Virus record (IMG/VR): IMGVR_UViG_3300008261_000125 | Coordinates: 1 to 64,000 of that record | DNA length: 64,000 nucleotides | DNA from: a virus | Direction: 5' to 3' (one strand) | Notes under the pieces: model-generated | Databases searched by the model: none | The model's input: the letters and a program-made list of their open reading frames with translations, nothing else | What the model was told of the DNA's origin: nothing | Made by a program: the position numbers and the translations under genes | Shown here: piece by piece, positions 7,905 through 16,272 of the stretch | Numbering within the stretch: the first letter of the stretch is position 1 | How the letters are laid out: each line of letters starts with the position of its first letter

Positions 7905-8618
7905 ATGAGCAAATTAGGAACAAAAAATGTAACAACAGGTGAAGGTTCAGTACAAAAAACATTAGAACCAGGAAACACAATAGCAAAAATTAATGGTATT
8001 TATTTAGAAGAAGCTAAATTTAAAGAAGGAGCATATAATGTAATATTATCTTTAGAAGGTGAAGACTTAGGAACTGCATTTGAAGGATTCTATATTAATA
8101 AAGATCAGCCAGAATTAGGAAGATTTAAAGGTAGAGTGGCTAATATTAAAGCTACATTATGGCCATTTGCTGATGGTATAACTAAATCAGGTGTAGAAAT
8201 TAGCCGTGACATGGAGATATTGAAAGTTATCAAACAGATTTGTGTTGGTACTGAAACTACTGAATGGTTTAATGCTCAAGATGAAAAGCATGATACAATT
8301 GAGCAATTAGTTGATGCTTTCAATAAAGAGAAACCATTTGCTAATTTATTCTATAATTTCTGTATTGCAGGTAAAGAATATAAAAACAAAGGTGGTTATA
8401 CTGCTTATGATTTATTCTTACCTAAGTTTACAAAAGATGCTTCTCCTATAGAGGTTTTAGCTCCAGCATCAAGCAAACTTTTAAAGTTTAATAGTGAAGA
8501 GCATATTGTTAAGAAAAAAGTTGAAGCTGTAACATCATTTGCACCAACAGCTGGTGATGCTTTTGCTACTACTCAATCAGATTTTATTACTGAAAGTGGT
8601 GCAGACTTTGATCTTTAA
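7905..8618 (+). CDS. probable single-stranded DNA-binding protein
   Basis: A 237-aa protein with a beta-rich centre (NTIAKINGIYLEEAKF; AYNVILSLEGEDL; RVANIKATLWPF) compatible with an OB fold, and a disordered C-terminal region ending ESGADFDL. An acidic tail ending in hydrophobic residues is the typical partner-docking tip of SSBs. It lies between the annealing protein and the primase and is followed by a strong intrinsic terminator, suggesting abundant, separately terminated expression. A 35-nt A-rich gap precedes its ATG. Function is inferred from tail and context. Confidence 0.65.
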   Translation: MSKLGTKNVTTGEGSVQKTLEPGNTIAKINGIYLEEAKFKEGAYNVILSLEGEDLGTAFEGFYINKDQPELGRFKGRVANIKATLWPFADGITKSGVEISRDMEILKVIKQICVGTETTEWFNAQDEKHDTIEQLVDAFNKEKPFANLFYNFCIAGKEYKNKGGYTAYDLFLPKFTKDASPIEVLAPASSKLLKFNSEEHIVKKKVEAVTSFAPTAGDAFATTQSDFITESGADFDL

Positions 8619-8633
8619 TTATCAAATCAGTAG

Positions 8634-8656
8634 AGGGGAGGTAACTCCCCTTTTTA
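8634..8656 (+). terminator. intrinsic terminator after the SSB gene
   Basis: A perfect 7-bp stem AGGGGAG/CTCCCCT with loop GTAA (8641-8644), followed directly by five T residues. It is GC-rich against an AT-rich background and sits between the SSB stop and the primase ATG at 8669. Confidence 0.88.
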
Positions 8657-8668
8657 TACAAAATAAAT

Positions 8669-9649
8669 ATGCTCAGAATAAAATCAATAATAACAGATAT
8701 TAGAGATATACCTAAAGAGTGGGTATATGAGTTTTATTTAGAACTTCCTGAAAAGTTAACAGGACAGGACTTAAAGATTAAATCAATATTTAATCCACAT
8801 GATAAAACTCCTTCTATGTATATTTATTACTCTAATGCTCAATATTATAAGTTTAAAGATTTCTCAACTGGTAAAGCTGGTGATCCTCTTGAACTTGTAT
8901 GTTTATTGTTTAATATAAAAACAAGAAGTGAAGCAGCTTTAAAAGTTATAAATGACTATAACAAGTACATAAGCATTCACGGTGTTGGAGAGTCTGCAGA
9001 AATTAAAGCTAAAACCAGATATCATATGACTGGTTATAACTTAAGATCTTGGACAAACATTGATCAAAATTATTGGACTAAGTTTAATATAGGCTCTGAA
9101 ATGTTAGAAGCTTATAATGTTAAACCATTTGCAAATTATACACTAGAGAAAGATGAAGATGGGCAATTAAAACAAATTGTAATATCTAATAATAGCATTT
9201 ATGGATTTTTTAGAAAAGATGGTAAGTTATATAAGATTTATCAACCATTTGTAAAAGACTATAAGTTTATTAAAGTTGCAGATTATACTCAAGGATTAGA
9301 CCAGTTAACACTGCAAAAGCCTTATTTAATAATATGCAGTTCACTAAAAGATATTATGTCTTTCAATTCTCTAGGTTACAACAATGCTGAAGCAATAGCT
9401 CCAGACAGTGAAAATTCTATAATACCTGAAACAACTATAATAGCACTCAAACATAAGTATAAAAAGATTTGTACTTTGTTTGATAATGATCCTGCAGGAA
9501 TAGAATCTATGAGTAAATACAGTAGTAAATATGAAATACCAAGTGTATTGCTACCTCTCTCTAAAGATTTATCAGACTCAGTAAGAGATCATGGTGCTCC
9601 AAAAGTAAGACATGTATTAACTCCTTTATTAAAAGAAAAACTAAAATGA
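8669..9649 (+). CDS. DnaG-like TOPRIM primase
   Basis: A 326-aa protein. The N-terminal part (FNPHDKTPSMYIYY, 41-54; KDFSTGKAGDPLELV, 63-77) resembles the DnaG zinc-binding domain fold but has no zinc-ligand cysteines. The TOPRIM domain has IICSSLKDIMSF (221-232) and LFDNDPAG (270-277), the latter being the metal-binding DxD. The usual acidic Glu before the Gly of motif 1 is replaced by a Cys-Ser-Ser sequence, while the KD is kept; I recall similar SLKD forms in phage primases. It would make primers for the DnaB-type helicase/PolB fork. Its stop overlaps the next ATG. Confidence 0.78.
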   Translation: MLRIKSIITDIRDIPKEWVYEFYLELPEKLTGQDLKIKSIFNPHDKTPSMYIYYSNAQYYKFKDFSTGKAGDPLELVCLLFNIKTRSEAALKVINDYNKYISIHGVGESAEIKAKTRYHMTGYNLRSWTNIDQNYWTKFNIGSEMLEAYNVKPFANYTLEKDEDGQLKQIVISNNSIYGFFRKDGKLYKIYQPFVKDYKFIKVADYTQGLDQLTLQKPYLIICSSLKDIMSFNSLGYNNAEAIAPDSENSIIPETTIIALKHKYKKICTLFDNDPAGIESMSKYSSKYEIPSVLLPLSKDLSDSVRDHGAPKVRHVLTPLLKEKLK

Positions 9650-10071
9650 CTTGGATATACAAAGGTAATTCATTTACAGATGAACATATACCAGACAATG
9701 CTATAGGATTTGTATATGCAATGTCAGCCATAATTAATGGTAAATCTGTAATATATATTGGTAAGAAGAACTTTTATGCTAGTACTAAAACAAAACTAAG
9801 CAAGAAAGCTATGCCTACTGATAAAAGACTTAAAAAGTATAAAAGAGTCATCAAAACTGCATATCAAAACTATTACAGTAGTAATGAAGTATTAAAACAA
9901 GCCCATAAAGATGGGGTAAGAATTAAACGAGAAATCTTAAAGATATGCTTTAGTAAAAATGAATTGACTTACCAAGAGGTTAAACATCAATTTACACTAG
10001 GTGTATTAGAAAGTGATTATTATCTAAATGGTAATATACTTGGTAGATTTTATAAAAACAAAATAAAATGA
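9646..10071 (+). CDS. GIY-YIG-like endonuclease
   Basis: A 141-aa protein. GFVYAM (about 22-27) and VIYIGKKNFY (about 34-43) form the two-strand GIY-YIG pattern. A basic helical centre follows, then a KNELTYQEVKHQF segment whose Glu fits the metal-binding position, and SDYYLNGNI. Small stand-alone proteins of this kind occur in many tailed phages, as repair, restriction or homing-like nucleases. No intron is linked to it. ATG overlaps the primase TGA (ATGA), and its own stop overlaps the next ATG. Confidence 0.65.
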   Translation: MTWIYKGNSFTDEHIPDNAIGFVYAMSAIINGKSVIYIGKKNFYASTKTKLSKKAMPTDKRLKKYKRVIKTAYQNYYSSNEVLKQAHKDGVRIKREILKICFSKNELTYQEVKHQFTLGVLESDYYLNGNILGRFYKNKIK

Positions 10072-10415
10072 GTTGGCAGAAAATAATATTAACTCTTAAA
10101 GACAGAAATGTAGATCAAATAATTGTAAATTATAGTGGTGGTGGAGATAGTGGTGCTATTGATGGGGTAGCATTTTTTATAGATGGTCATGGATATAATC
10201 CAAGTGAATTAAATATTGATCTTTCATTAATTGATGAGATAGAAAAATTAACTTATCCTTTATTAGATGATATAGAAGATTGGTATAATGATGAAGGAGG
10301 TTATGGTTCTGTAAATATTAATGTAAATAATTTTGAATATGAAATAGAAAATCATATACAATATACTTCCTATGAAGATTATAATCATTCTGGTAATTTG
10401 ACAGATTTAGATTAA
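10068..10415 (+). CDS. conserved phage protein, DUF6878-like
   Basis: A 115-aa acidic protein. QIIVNYSGGGDSGAIDGVAF (about residues 17-36) followed by a long acidic helical region, then GGYGSVNINV, is the pattern of a widespread small phage/bacterial family of unknown function (DUF6878-like, from memory). It overlaps both neighbours by 4 nt and 1 nt. Nothing points to an enzyme. Confidence 0.65.
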   Translation: MSWQKIILTLKDRNVDQIIVNYSGGGDSGAIDGVAFFIDGHGYNPSELNIDLSLIDEIEKLTYPLLDDIEDWYNDEGGYGSVNINVNNFEYEIENHIQYTSYEDYNHSGNLTDLD

Positions 10416-10762
10416 TGGCACATCCATTTGACCATAGTAGAAGTTCAGCTAAGAAATATGGTGGTGAACCTGAAGAGTATTTAAAATATCATGAATGGTT
10501 TGATGAAACTAAAGGTTGGGTTGGTCATTCTTTACATAGAATGTTCAGACATCATAGTGAAGGTATATTTGAACTTGAAAAGATATTTGGTAAGTACTTT
10601 GTAAATTCAGTAGGAAAAAGAGTGTACACTAGGTACATAGGAGAACAACATGTAAAGGAAGATTGCAATGGGCATATTCCCTCAGCCAAAGAGTGGTTAG
10701 ATTGTATTACTAAAAATAAATTAGAAGTATGGATGACCAAAACACTAAAAATAGAAGATTAA
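10415..10762 (+). CDS. conserved phage protein, DUF6915-like
   Basis: A 115-aa protein rich in His and Trp. The pattern HPFDHSRSSAKKYGGEPEEY, then HEWFDETK, RHHSEGIFELEKIFG, NSVGKRVYTRYIGEQHVKED and IPSAKEWL matches a conserved family of unknown function that I know as DUF6915. Several invariant His residues suggest metal binding, but this is inference. Starts where the previous gene stops (TAATG) and overlaps the next gene by 34 nt. Confidence 0.7.
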   Translation: MAHPFDHSRSSAKKYGGEPEEYLKYHEWFDETKGWVGHSLHRMFRHHSEGIFELEKIFGKYFVNSVGKRVYTRYIGEQHVKEDCNGHIPSAKEWLDCITKNKLEVWMTKTLKIED

Positions 10763-11169
10763 ATAAAACAAAATTAGATGATGAGATTTATAAGAATTTA
10801 AGTAAAATGCTAAATGCTACAGAAGAAGATAGAATGGTGGCATATGCTTGTTTAAATACTGTAAATCAAACAGAGTCTCTAATTTATACACTGTTCTTAA
10901 GAAAAGAATCAAAGTATTTATCAGAATGGGTTAAAAATTGCCCAAAGGTTGTAAGTTATCATAACTCATATGGGATTGCAAAAGATAGTAATATCATAAC
11001 ATTTCCAACTATTTACTCCATTTTAAAGAAAGTGACAAAAGAAAACAAAGATGAAAAGATCTTAAAGTTCTTCTTGTCAAAATTTGCATCATTTATAAAA
11101 GAGTCATTGATGTTTGATTTTATAGAAGATGTAGAAATAACCTATAAACTAAAAGATGATGAAAAATAA
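10729..11169 (+). CDS. helical protein, paralog A of the MoxR/VWA-associated family
   Basis: A 146-aa protein. Its N-terminal segment DDEIYKNLSKMLNATEEDR, then MVAYACLNTVNQTES, resembles segments of the proteins at 14676 and 15172 (shared pattern E/D-x-x-Y-x-x-L-x-x-M/L-hydrophobic, then an MA-x4-hydrophobic helix). It lies directly before the split metallopeptidase/VWA gene, which it overlaps by 14 nt. This placement suggests it serves the same module, perhaps as adaptor or substrate. Function unknown. Confidence 0.65.
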   Translation: MDDQNTKNRRLNKTKLDDEIYKNLSKMLNATEEDRMVAYACLNTVNQTESLIYTLFLRKESKYLSEWVKNCPKVVSYHNSYGIAKDSNIITFPTIYSILKKVTKENKDEKILKFFLSKFASFIKESLMFDFIEDVEITYKLKDDEK

Positions 11170-13467
11170 AGCAGAAGAGCTTGCAAAAGCTAGTAAAGAT
11201 CTAATGTTAAAAGAAAGTTTTTATGGTCTATTTCTTATAATGTTAAATAAACAATGGAGTACTAAAGTTCCTACAGCAGGTGTAAGTAGAAATGGTGTAA
11301 ATTTTCAATTATATCTTAATGAAGAATTTTGGCAGAGTCTTACTCCAGATCAACATATAGGTTTACTGAAACATGAGCTCAAAGGGCTCCTTGTACAGTA
11401 ATGTACATGTAAAAAGGTTTAAATTGCAGGGAGTTCCTTAAGTTTTATCTACTAACTGATCATAGTAATATAGATCAAGGCACTGCTAACTACAGTGGTA
11501 TAGTAAAAATGATAAAAATTGGATAATCTGCAGCCAAATCTCTTGAATAATTAAAGAATTAGTGGTATATTGCAACATAATACTTTGCATATGACTACTG
11601 AAAAAGAAAAACAGCTAATAAACTATTATATAATGCAGAAACTATCTGCTGATAAAATAGCTAATCTTATGTGTATAAACAGAAAAACTGTATATGCTAC
11701 TTTAAAAAAGAATAATATAAAAGCAAGAACTATAGCTCAAGCAGCTATGAAATATTCTTGTAATGAAAACTTTTTTGAATTAATTGATACAGAAGAAAAA
11801 GCCTACTGGTTAGGTGCTTTATATGCTGATGGTAATGTTTCACAGAACAAAACAGGATCTGGCAAGATATTTTTATCTTCTAAAGATTATAAATGGATTG
11901 AAAGATTTATGAGAAGTATAGAATCTACAAACAAGCCTACTAGAGAGTTTCATAAAAAGTATCAAAAAGAGATATGGAAAGCTCAGATAACATCTACAAA
12001 GATGTTTAATGATCTAGTAAGATTGGGTTGTATACCTAGAAAATCAATGATAATAACCTTTCCTGAGTTACCTTCAAATTTAATATCCCATTTTATCAGA
12101 GGATATTTTGATGGTGATGGTACAGTAGGGATATATCAGAATCTTAAAAAGCATAACTGGAAGATCTTAAAATCTGGAATTTGTTCAGGTTCTGAGCTCT
12201 TTTTGAGAGAACTGGTGACATATTTACCAACAAAAAATAAGAATGTAGTTTTTAATAAGTCCTTGTATGTTATTCAGCTTTCTTTAAAAGACAGCATTTT
12301 GTTACATGATTATATGTATAAAAATGCTAATGTTTTTCTTATAAGAAAAGCTGTGATATTTACAACTTATTTAAGCAAATATTATTCAAGAGAGAGGTTC
12401 AACGACTATAATAACCTACCCTAATGGGGTAAAGGAATAGTCTGATCTTACATGAAAATGTAAGCTAACACAAATGATTGCATATAGCATTTTTTCATGT
12501 TACAGATTTTGAACATTTGACAAATAAAGAGATTGCTAACATAGCAATGGATATTGAAATTAATCAATATATTGATGAGAAATTTCTTCCTCCTGGACCA
12601 TGCTTACTAAGCACTTTCCCAGAGCTTAATTTAGAACCTAAGAAAGGTGCTAATTATTATTATGAGAAATTATTACAAGCATCTCAAAATCCAGAACAAT
12701 GTCCTAACTTAGATAAAATGCTTGCTAATGCTCCAGGTTATCAGGTTAAAGTAAGTATTGATGGTGATGGTGATATTGAAGTATCTGTTCCTGACCATAG
12801 TTCATGGGAAGAGTTTGAAGATTTAGATGAAGCTACTAAAAAGCTAATCAAATCACAAACAGAGCATATATTAAAAGAAGTTGCAGATCAAGTAGAAAAA
12901 TCTCGTGGACATGTTCCAGGAGAATTAAAAGAAATCCTAGAGAAAATTTCTCAACTAGAACCTCCTAAATTTAATTGGAGAGGATATTTAAGAAGATTTG
13001 TAGGAGGAAGTATAAAGACATTCACAAGAATGTCAAGGCACAAGCCTAATTTTAGATTTATTGAAAACCCAGGTTTAAAACACAAAAACAGAAGAAAAAT
13101 CCTGGTAGCTGTAGATACTTCAGGTTCAGTTAGTACTAATGAACTTAAAGAATTTCTTAATGAAATAAACCACATTCAGAGAACTGGTACAGAAGTTATC
13201 ATTGTTCAATGTGATTCAGCAATATCATATATTGGTAAGTTTAATCCTAAAGAGGACTTTAAAATACATGGTAGAGGAGGCACTAGCTTTCATCCTGTTA
13301 CTGATTATTATGATGAGAATCATAAAAAGTTTAATTGTTTGATTTATTTAACTGATGGTGAAGCATCTGCACCTGAAAAGTGTAAAGGTCCAGTATTATG
13401 GGTTATATCAAGTCAATCAAGAGAACTTAATCCAGACTTGAAAGGTCTACAAATTCAATTAAATTAA
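11156..13467 (+). CDS. DUF2201-like metallopeptidase/VWA protein, interrupted by a group I intron (exons 11156-11379 and 12477-13467)
   Basis: Splicing at T11379/A12477 joins the exons in frame to give 404 aa and restores HELLHIAFFH at residues 73-82, with HExxH in place. This is the hallmark of the DUF2201 N-terminal domain. The C-terminal VWA-like domain begins near KILVAVDTSGSVS (about 283-295), with the MIDAS DxSGS, and later has a TDGEA segment. The linker is acidic. Together with the adjacent MoxR ATPase it forms a RavA/ViaA- or CbbQ/CbbO-like pair that probably remodels a protein partner. Unspliced mRNA gives a truncated 81-residue protein ending HELKGLLVQ. Start at 11156 or 11159. Strongly supported. 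Confidence 0.88.
11380..12476 (+). ncRNA. group I self-splicing intron
   Basis: The 5' exon end GAGCU (11375-11379) pairs with GGGCUC in the intron (11384-11389), giving P1 with the usual U-G pair at the splice site. ATTGCAGGG (P) and AATCTGCAGCCAA (Q, near 11526-11538) fit the P4-P6 core. GGTTCAACGACTA (R, 12396-12408) and AAGGAATAGTCTGA (S, 12432-12445) make P7. TACCC/GGGTA is P8. CTTACAT-GAAA-ATGTAAG (12447-12464) is P9. The intron ends with G12476. Removing these 1097 nt restores the host frame exactly. A LAGLIDADG gene occupies most of the length. Confidence 0.93.
11591..12424 (+). CDS. LAGLIDADG homing endonuclease inside the intron
   Basis: A 277-aa protein from the ATG at 11591; an in-frame TTG at 11570 is less likely. 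An N-terminal helix-turn-helix (LSADKIANLMCINRKTVYATL) precedes two LAGLIDADG helices: YWLGALYADGNVS and FIRGYFDGDGTV, each with its acidic metal ligand. It would cut intronless alleles of the DUF2201-like gene at the exon junction and drive intron homing. The 3' end runs into the intron core (R element), a compact arrangement common in phage introns. Assignment is strong. Confidence 0.9.
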   Translation: MTTEKEKQLINYYIMQKLSADKIANLMCINRKTVYATLKKNNIKARTIAQAAMKYSCNENFFELIDTEEKAYWLGALYADGNVSQNKTGSGKIFLSSKDYKWIERFMRSIESTNKPTREFHKKYQKEIWKAQITSTKMFNDLVRLGCIPRKSMIITFPELPSNLISHFIRGYFDGDGTVGIYQNLKKHNWKILKSGICSGSELFLRELVTYLPTKNKNVVFNKSLYVIQLSLKDSILLHDYMYKNANVFLIRKAVIFTTYLSKYYSRERFNDYNNLP

Positions 13468-13485
13468 TATTAAAAACTAAAAATT

Positions 13486-14673
13486 ATGTCTACAACAAAT
13501 AACAAAATCAGCTTATCTTCAGAAGAATTAAAATCTTTCTTAACTTATATTTATAATAACAATAAAACATTACTAGAGAAAAACTTAGCAGTTCAAACTG
13601 TGAATGTTGAGGGTGAAGCTGGTGGTGGTAAGACTTCTACTATTTTACAATTAGCTGAAGAGTTAGGGTTGGAATTAGTAAGAAGAAACTTAGCAGAATA
13701 TGAAGATGTATCTGACTTAGTTGGTTATCCATGTAAAGAGCATGAAATGGTTGGTAAAGATGGTAATGTTAGATGGGTAGTAGAAGGTACTATGCCTCAA
13801 TATATTACTGCAGGGTATAAACCAACAAGTAATAAAAGAATGACTCATGCTGCTCCTGAATGGGCTCAAGGTAGAGTTAAGCCAGTATTGTTATTATTAG
13901 ATGATTATAGTCGTGCTAGTGAGAAATTCATTCAAGCTACTATGACTTTAATAGAAACTCAATGTTATAATAGCTGGTGCTTACCAAAAGGTTCATTTAT
14001 TATATTAACTTCTAATCCAGATAATGGTAATTACAGTGTATCAGCATTAGATGCAGCACAAAAGACTCGTACAATTAATGTTAATTATAAATTTGATATT
14101 AATGCATGGGCTAGATATGCAGAGAAAACAGGTATTGATGGTAGATGTGTTAACTTCTTATTATTACATCCAGAGTTAATGGAGAATGATAGTATTAATG
14201 CTAGAACTGTAACTATGTTCTTTAATTCATTAATGTCTATTAGTAATTTTTCAGATGAGTTACCATTGATTCAACAATTAGGTGAAGCAACTACCAATCC
14301 TGAGTTTTCTACTTTATTTACAACATTTATTAATAACAAGTTGGATAAATTAGTTACTCCTAAAGATATGTTATTACACCAAAATGAATCTTATATTATT
14401 GGAGAATTAAATAGTTGTATTGGTACTAACTCTGATTATAGAGCAGATATTGCAAGTGTATTAGCAACAAGGTTAATTAACTTTACTGTTAACTATGCAG
14501 AAAGCAATACTATTACTCCGGCTATTATTGATAGATTAACTAAATTCTGTACTGGAGAAGTATTTACAAATGATTTAAAATATATCATTGTAAGAAAGAT
14601 TATCAATAGTAATAAACAAAAATTCCAAAAGTTAATGTTGAATAGTGAAATTGTTAAAATGGCAATGAAATAA
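13486..14673 (+). CDS. MoxR-type AAA+ ATPase
   Basis: A 395-aa AAA+ protein. Walker A GEAGGGKT is at 43-50, Walker B LLLLDD at 135-140 and sensor 1 LTSNP at 174-178. The segment NLAEYEDVSDLVGYP after Walker A is typical of the MoxR/CbbQ/GvpN group, where a loop contacts substrate. The C-terminal half is helical, as expected for the lid. It follows the VWA/metallopeptidase gene by 18 nt with an AAAAATTATG start. The two proteins are expected to act together as an ATP-driven chaperone-like complex. The target in the phage cycle is unknown. Confidence 0.85.
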   Translation: MSTTNNKISLSSEELKSFLTYIYNNNKTLLEKNLAVQTVNVEGEAGGGKTSTILQLAEELGLELVRRNLAEYEDVSDLVGYPCKEHEMVGKDGNVRWVVEGTMPQYITAGYKPTSNKRMTHAAPEWAQGRVKPVLLLLDDYSRASEKFIQATMTLIETQCYNSWCLPKGSFIILTSNPDNGNYSVSALDAAQKTRTINVNYKFDINAWARYAEKTGIDGRCVNFLLLHPELMENDSINARTVTMFFNSLMSISNFSDELPLIQQLGEATTNPEFSTLFTTFINNKLDKLVTPKDMLLHQNESYIIGELNSCIGTNSDYRADIASVLATRLINFTVNYAESNTITPAIIDRLTKFCTGEVFTNDLKYIIVRKIINSNKQKFQKLMLNSEIVKMAMK

Positions 14674-14675
14674 TT

Positions 14676-15170
14676 ATGACTGATACACAAGAAAAAGTAC
14701 TAACAGCTTCTCCAATAAATGGGGAGGCTGTTGTTATTAATGAAGAGATTTATAATTCATTAATAACAATGTTTAAAAGCAGTAATGAAGAAGACCATCT
14801 TATGGCAAGACTTATCCTTAATACATGTGATATTAAAAAGTCTATTTATTGGATATGGTTATTAGCCAGAAGTGGTGGATGGAATGTGTTAAATAAAATG
14901 GTTTACTTAAGAACCAAAGCAAGTAGAAATTTTAGAGATTTAAGTAGAATTTTTCATATCTATTCTAAGTCTCCAAGAGAATTTGCAACTTTTTTAGAAA
15001 ATGAGAAGTGGTTAACTCCTGAAATTTATCAATATCTTGAAGAAGCTATTATAAACACTACATGTTCTCAAGTGAGAAATAGGTTTTATGATGTGACTAT
15101 CAAAATCAAAGATGAGTACAAACATTTAGCTAGTAATACAGAAATAATAACAAATATTAAAGAAGATTAA
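14676..15170 (+). CDS. helical protein, paralog B of the MoxR/VWA-associated family
   Basis: A 164-aa protein starting two bases after the MoxR stop. Residues about 23-60 (INEEIYNSLITMFKSSNEED, then LMARLILNTCDIKKS) align by eye with the proteins at 10729 and 15172. The rest is helical and basic. A strong RNA hairpin is embedded at 14702-14732, codons 10-19. The order ATPase then paralog B then paralog C suggests a functional group with the MoxR/VWA pair. Confidence 0.65.
   Translation: MTDTQEKVLTASPINGEAVVINEEIYNSLITMFKSSNEEDHLMARLILNTCDIKKSIYWIWLLARSGGWNVLNKMVYLRTKASRNFRDLSRIFHIYSKSPREFATFLENEKWLTPEIYQYLEEAIINTTCSQVRNRFYDVTIKIKDEYKHLASNTEIITNIKED
14702..14732 (+). other. hairpin embedded near the 5' end of paralog B
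   Basis: A 12-bp stem (arms 14702-14713 and 14721-14732) with two G-U pairs and loop AATAAAT. It lies 26 nt after the start codon in coding sequence. There is no U-run, so transcription termination is not clear; effects on translation or mRNA processing are possible. Confidence 0.6.
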
Positions 15171-15171
15171 T

Positions 15172-16272
15172 ATGGAAAAACAAGAGTATTTATATTTAAA
15201 AAATTATAATAAAAATAATGTTGCATTTGAAAAAGTTTGTTTAGTAAATTCAAATTCAAACTTTATTATGCAGTATGCTCCTACTAAGGGAGATGTTATT
15301 TACATTCATCCTGATAGTGTTATTCCAAGATTTAAAATGAAACAATTTTGTGAAACTCATGAGGTTAAAGTAACTAGAGATGTTAAGAAAGCTAATATTA
15401 TATTTAGTTGTAAAAAGGCTTTTGAAAGTTTTACTATTAGTACACATTCACCACACTTGTTTAAAAAATCTTCATTTTATAATTTTGTATCTACATACAA
15501 TCTTCATTTTTATAATGAATTTGTAGAGGAATTAAAGAATGATCCTCAAGATTGTTTTATCATCCCTTATAATTTTGTATACAATTGTAATTCTAATTAT
15601 TATGGTAATGTTTTAGGTCCAGGTCAAAGTTATGAATTTAAAGAAGAAGGTGATTATGATGAAGATTATAAAGGCTATAAAAGAATAGACTATTTTGAAA
15701 TAGATGATGATAAAAATTTAATATTAATCTCTTCTACTGATTTTGATGAATATAATTTTTGGTTAAATAAATCATATGATGAAAAAGCTTTAACCTCAAT
15801 ATTAAATAACAGTTTGGTGTTGGATCAAGATATGTATGAGGGTTTATGTAATTTATTTGCTAGTTCTGATACATCAAATCATATTATGGCAATGGAATCA
15901 ATGGCTAATTGTGATTATAGAGAGTCTGCTAGTTATTTGTTATTATTATTTAGTGAATATTATAAACAAATGTATGCTAGTAAAACTAGAAATCATGTCA
16001 ACTTTAAAAGTTTGTTACAATTCTTTGATATAACATTACATAGATACATGGATTTAGATGGTATATTTAGAAGATTATTAGATTTAAAATTAGTTACTAA
16101 ATATCATATTGATATATTAACTCCTAAAGTAATAAAAGAATCTAAAGGTTATTTTCCTACTAAGTATTTTGAATTTTCTAAAGTTATACCTAAAACTGAA
16201 ATTCAAAATATATTAGATAAAGAACAAGAATTATTACAATCTAAAGAAGAAGAAACAAACATTACATGGTAG
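15172..16272 (+). CDS. two-part protein ending in paralog C of the MoxR/VWA-associated family
   Basis: A 366-aa protein. Residues 1-200 form an acidic, aromatic mixed domain (VIYIHPDSVIPRF; ANIIFSCKKAF) that I do not recognise. Residues about 216-360 carry the shared pattern (VLDQDMYEGLCNLFASSDTS, then IMAMESMANCDYRES) found in the genes at 10729 and 14676. The protein thus looks like a fusion of a new N-terminal domain with the paralogous helical domain. TAG is its stop, and the next gene's ATG lies inside its last codons. Confidence 0.65.
   Translation: MEKQEYLYLKNYNKNNVAFEKVCLVNSNSNFIMQYAPTKGDVIYIHPDSVIPRFKMKQFCETHEVKVTRDVKKANIIFSCKKAFESFTISTHSPHLFKKSSFYNFVSTYNLHFYNEFVEELKNDPQDCFIIPYNFVYNCNSNYYGNVLGPGQSYEFKEEGDYDEDYKGYKRIDYFEIDDDKNLILISSTDFDEYNFWLNKSYDEKALTSILNNSLVLDQDMYEGLCNLFASSDTSNHIMAMESMANCDYRESASYLLLLFSEYYKQMYASKTRNHVNFKSLLQFFDITLHRYMDLDGIFRRLLDLKLVTKYHIDILTPKVIKESKGYFPTKYFEFSKVIPKTEIQNILDKEQELLQSKEEETNITW

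Noticed and set aside
11570-12424. The LAGLIDADG reading frame as part of an intein
   Set aside because: The frame is not continuous with the host exons, and the RNA core elements P1, P7, P8 and P9 with base-exact exon joining identify a group I intron.
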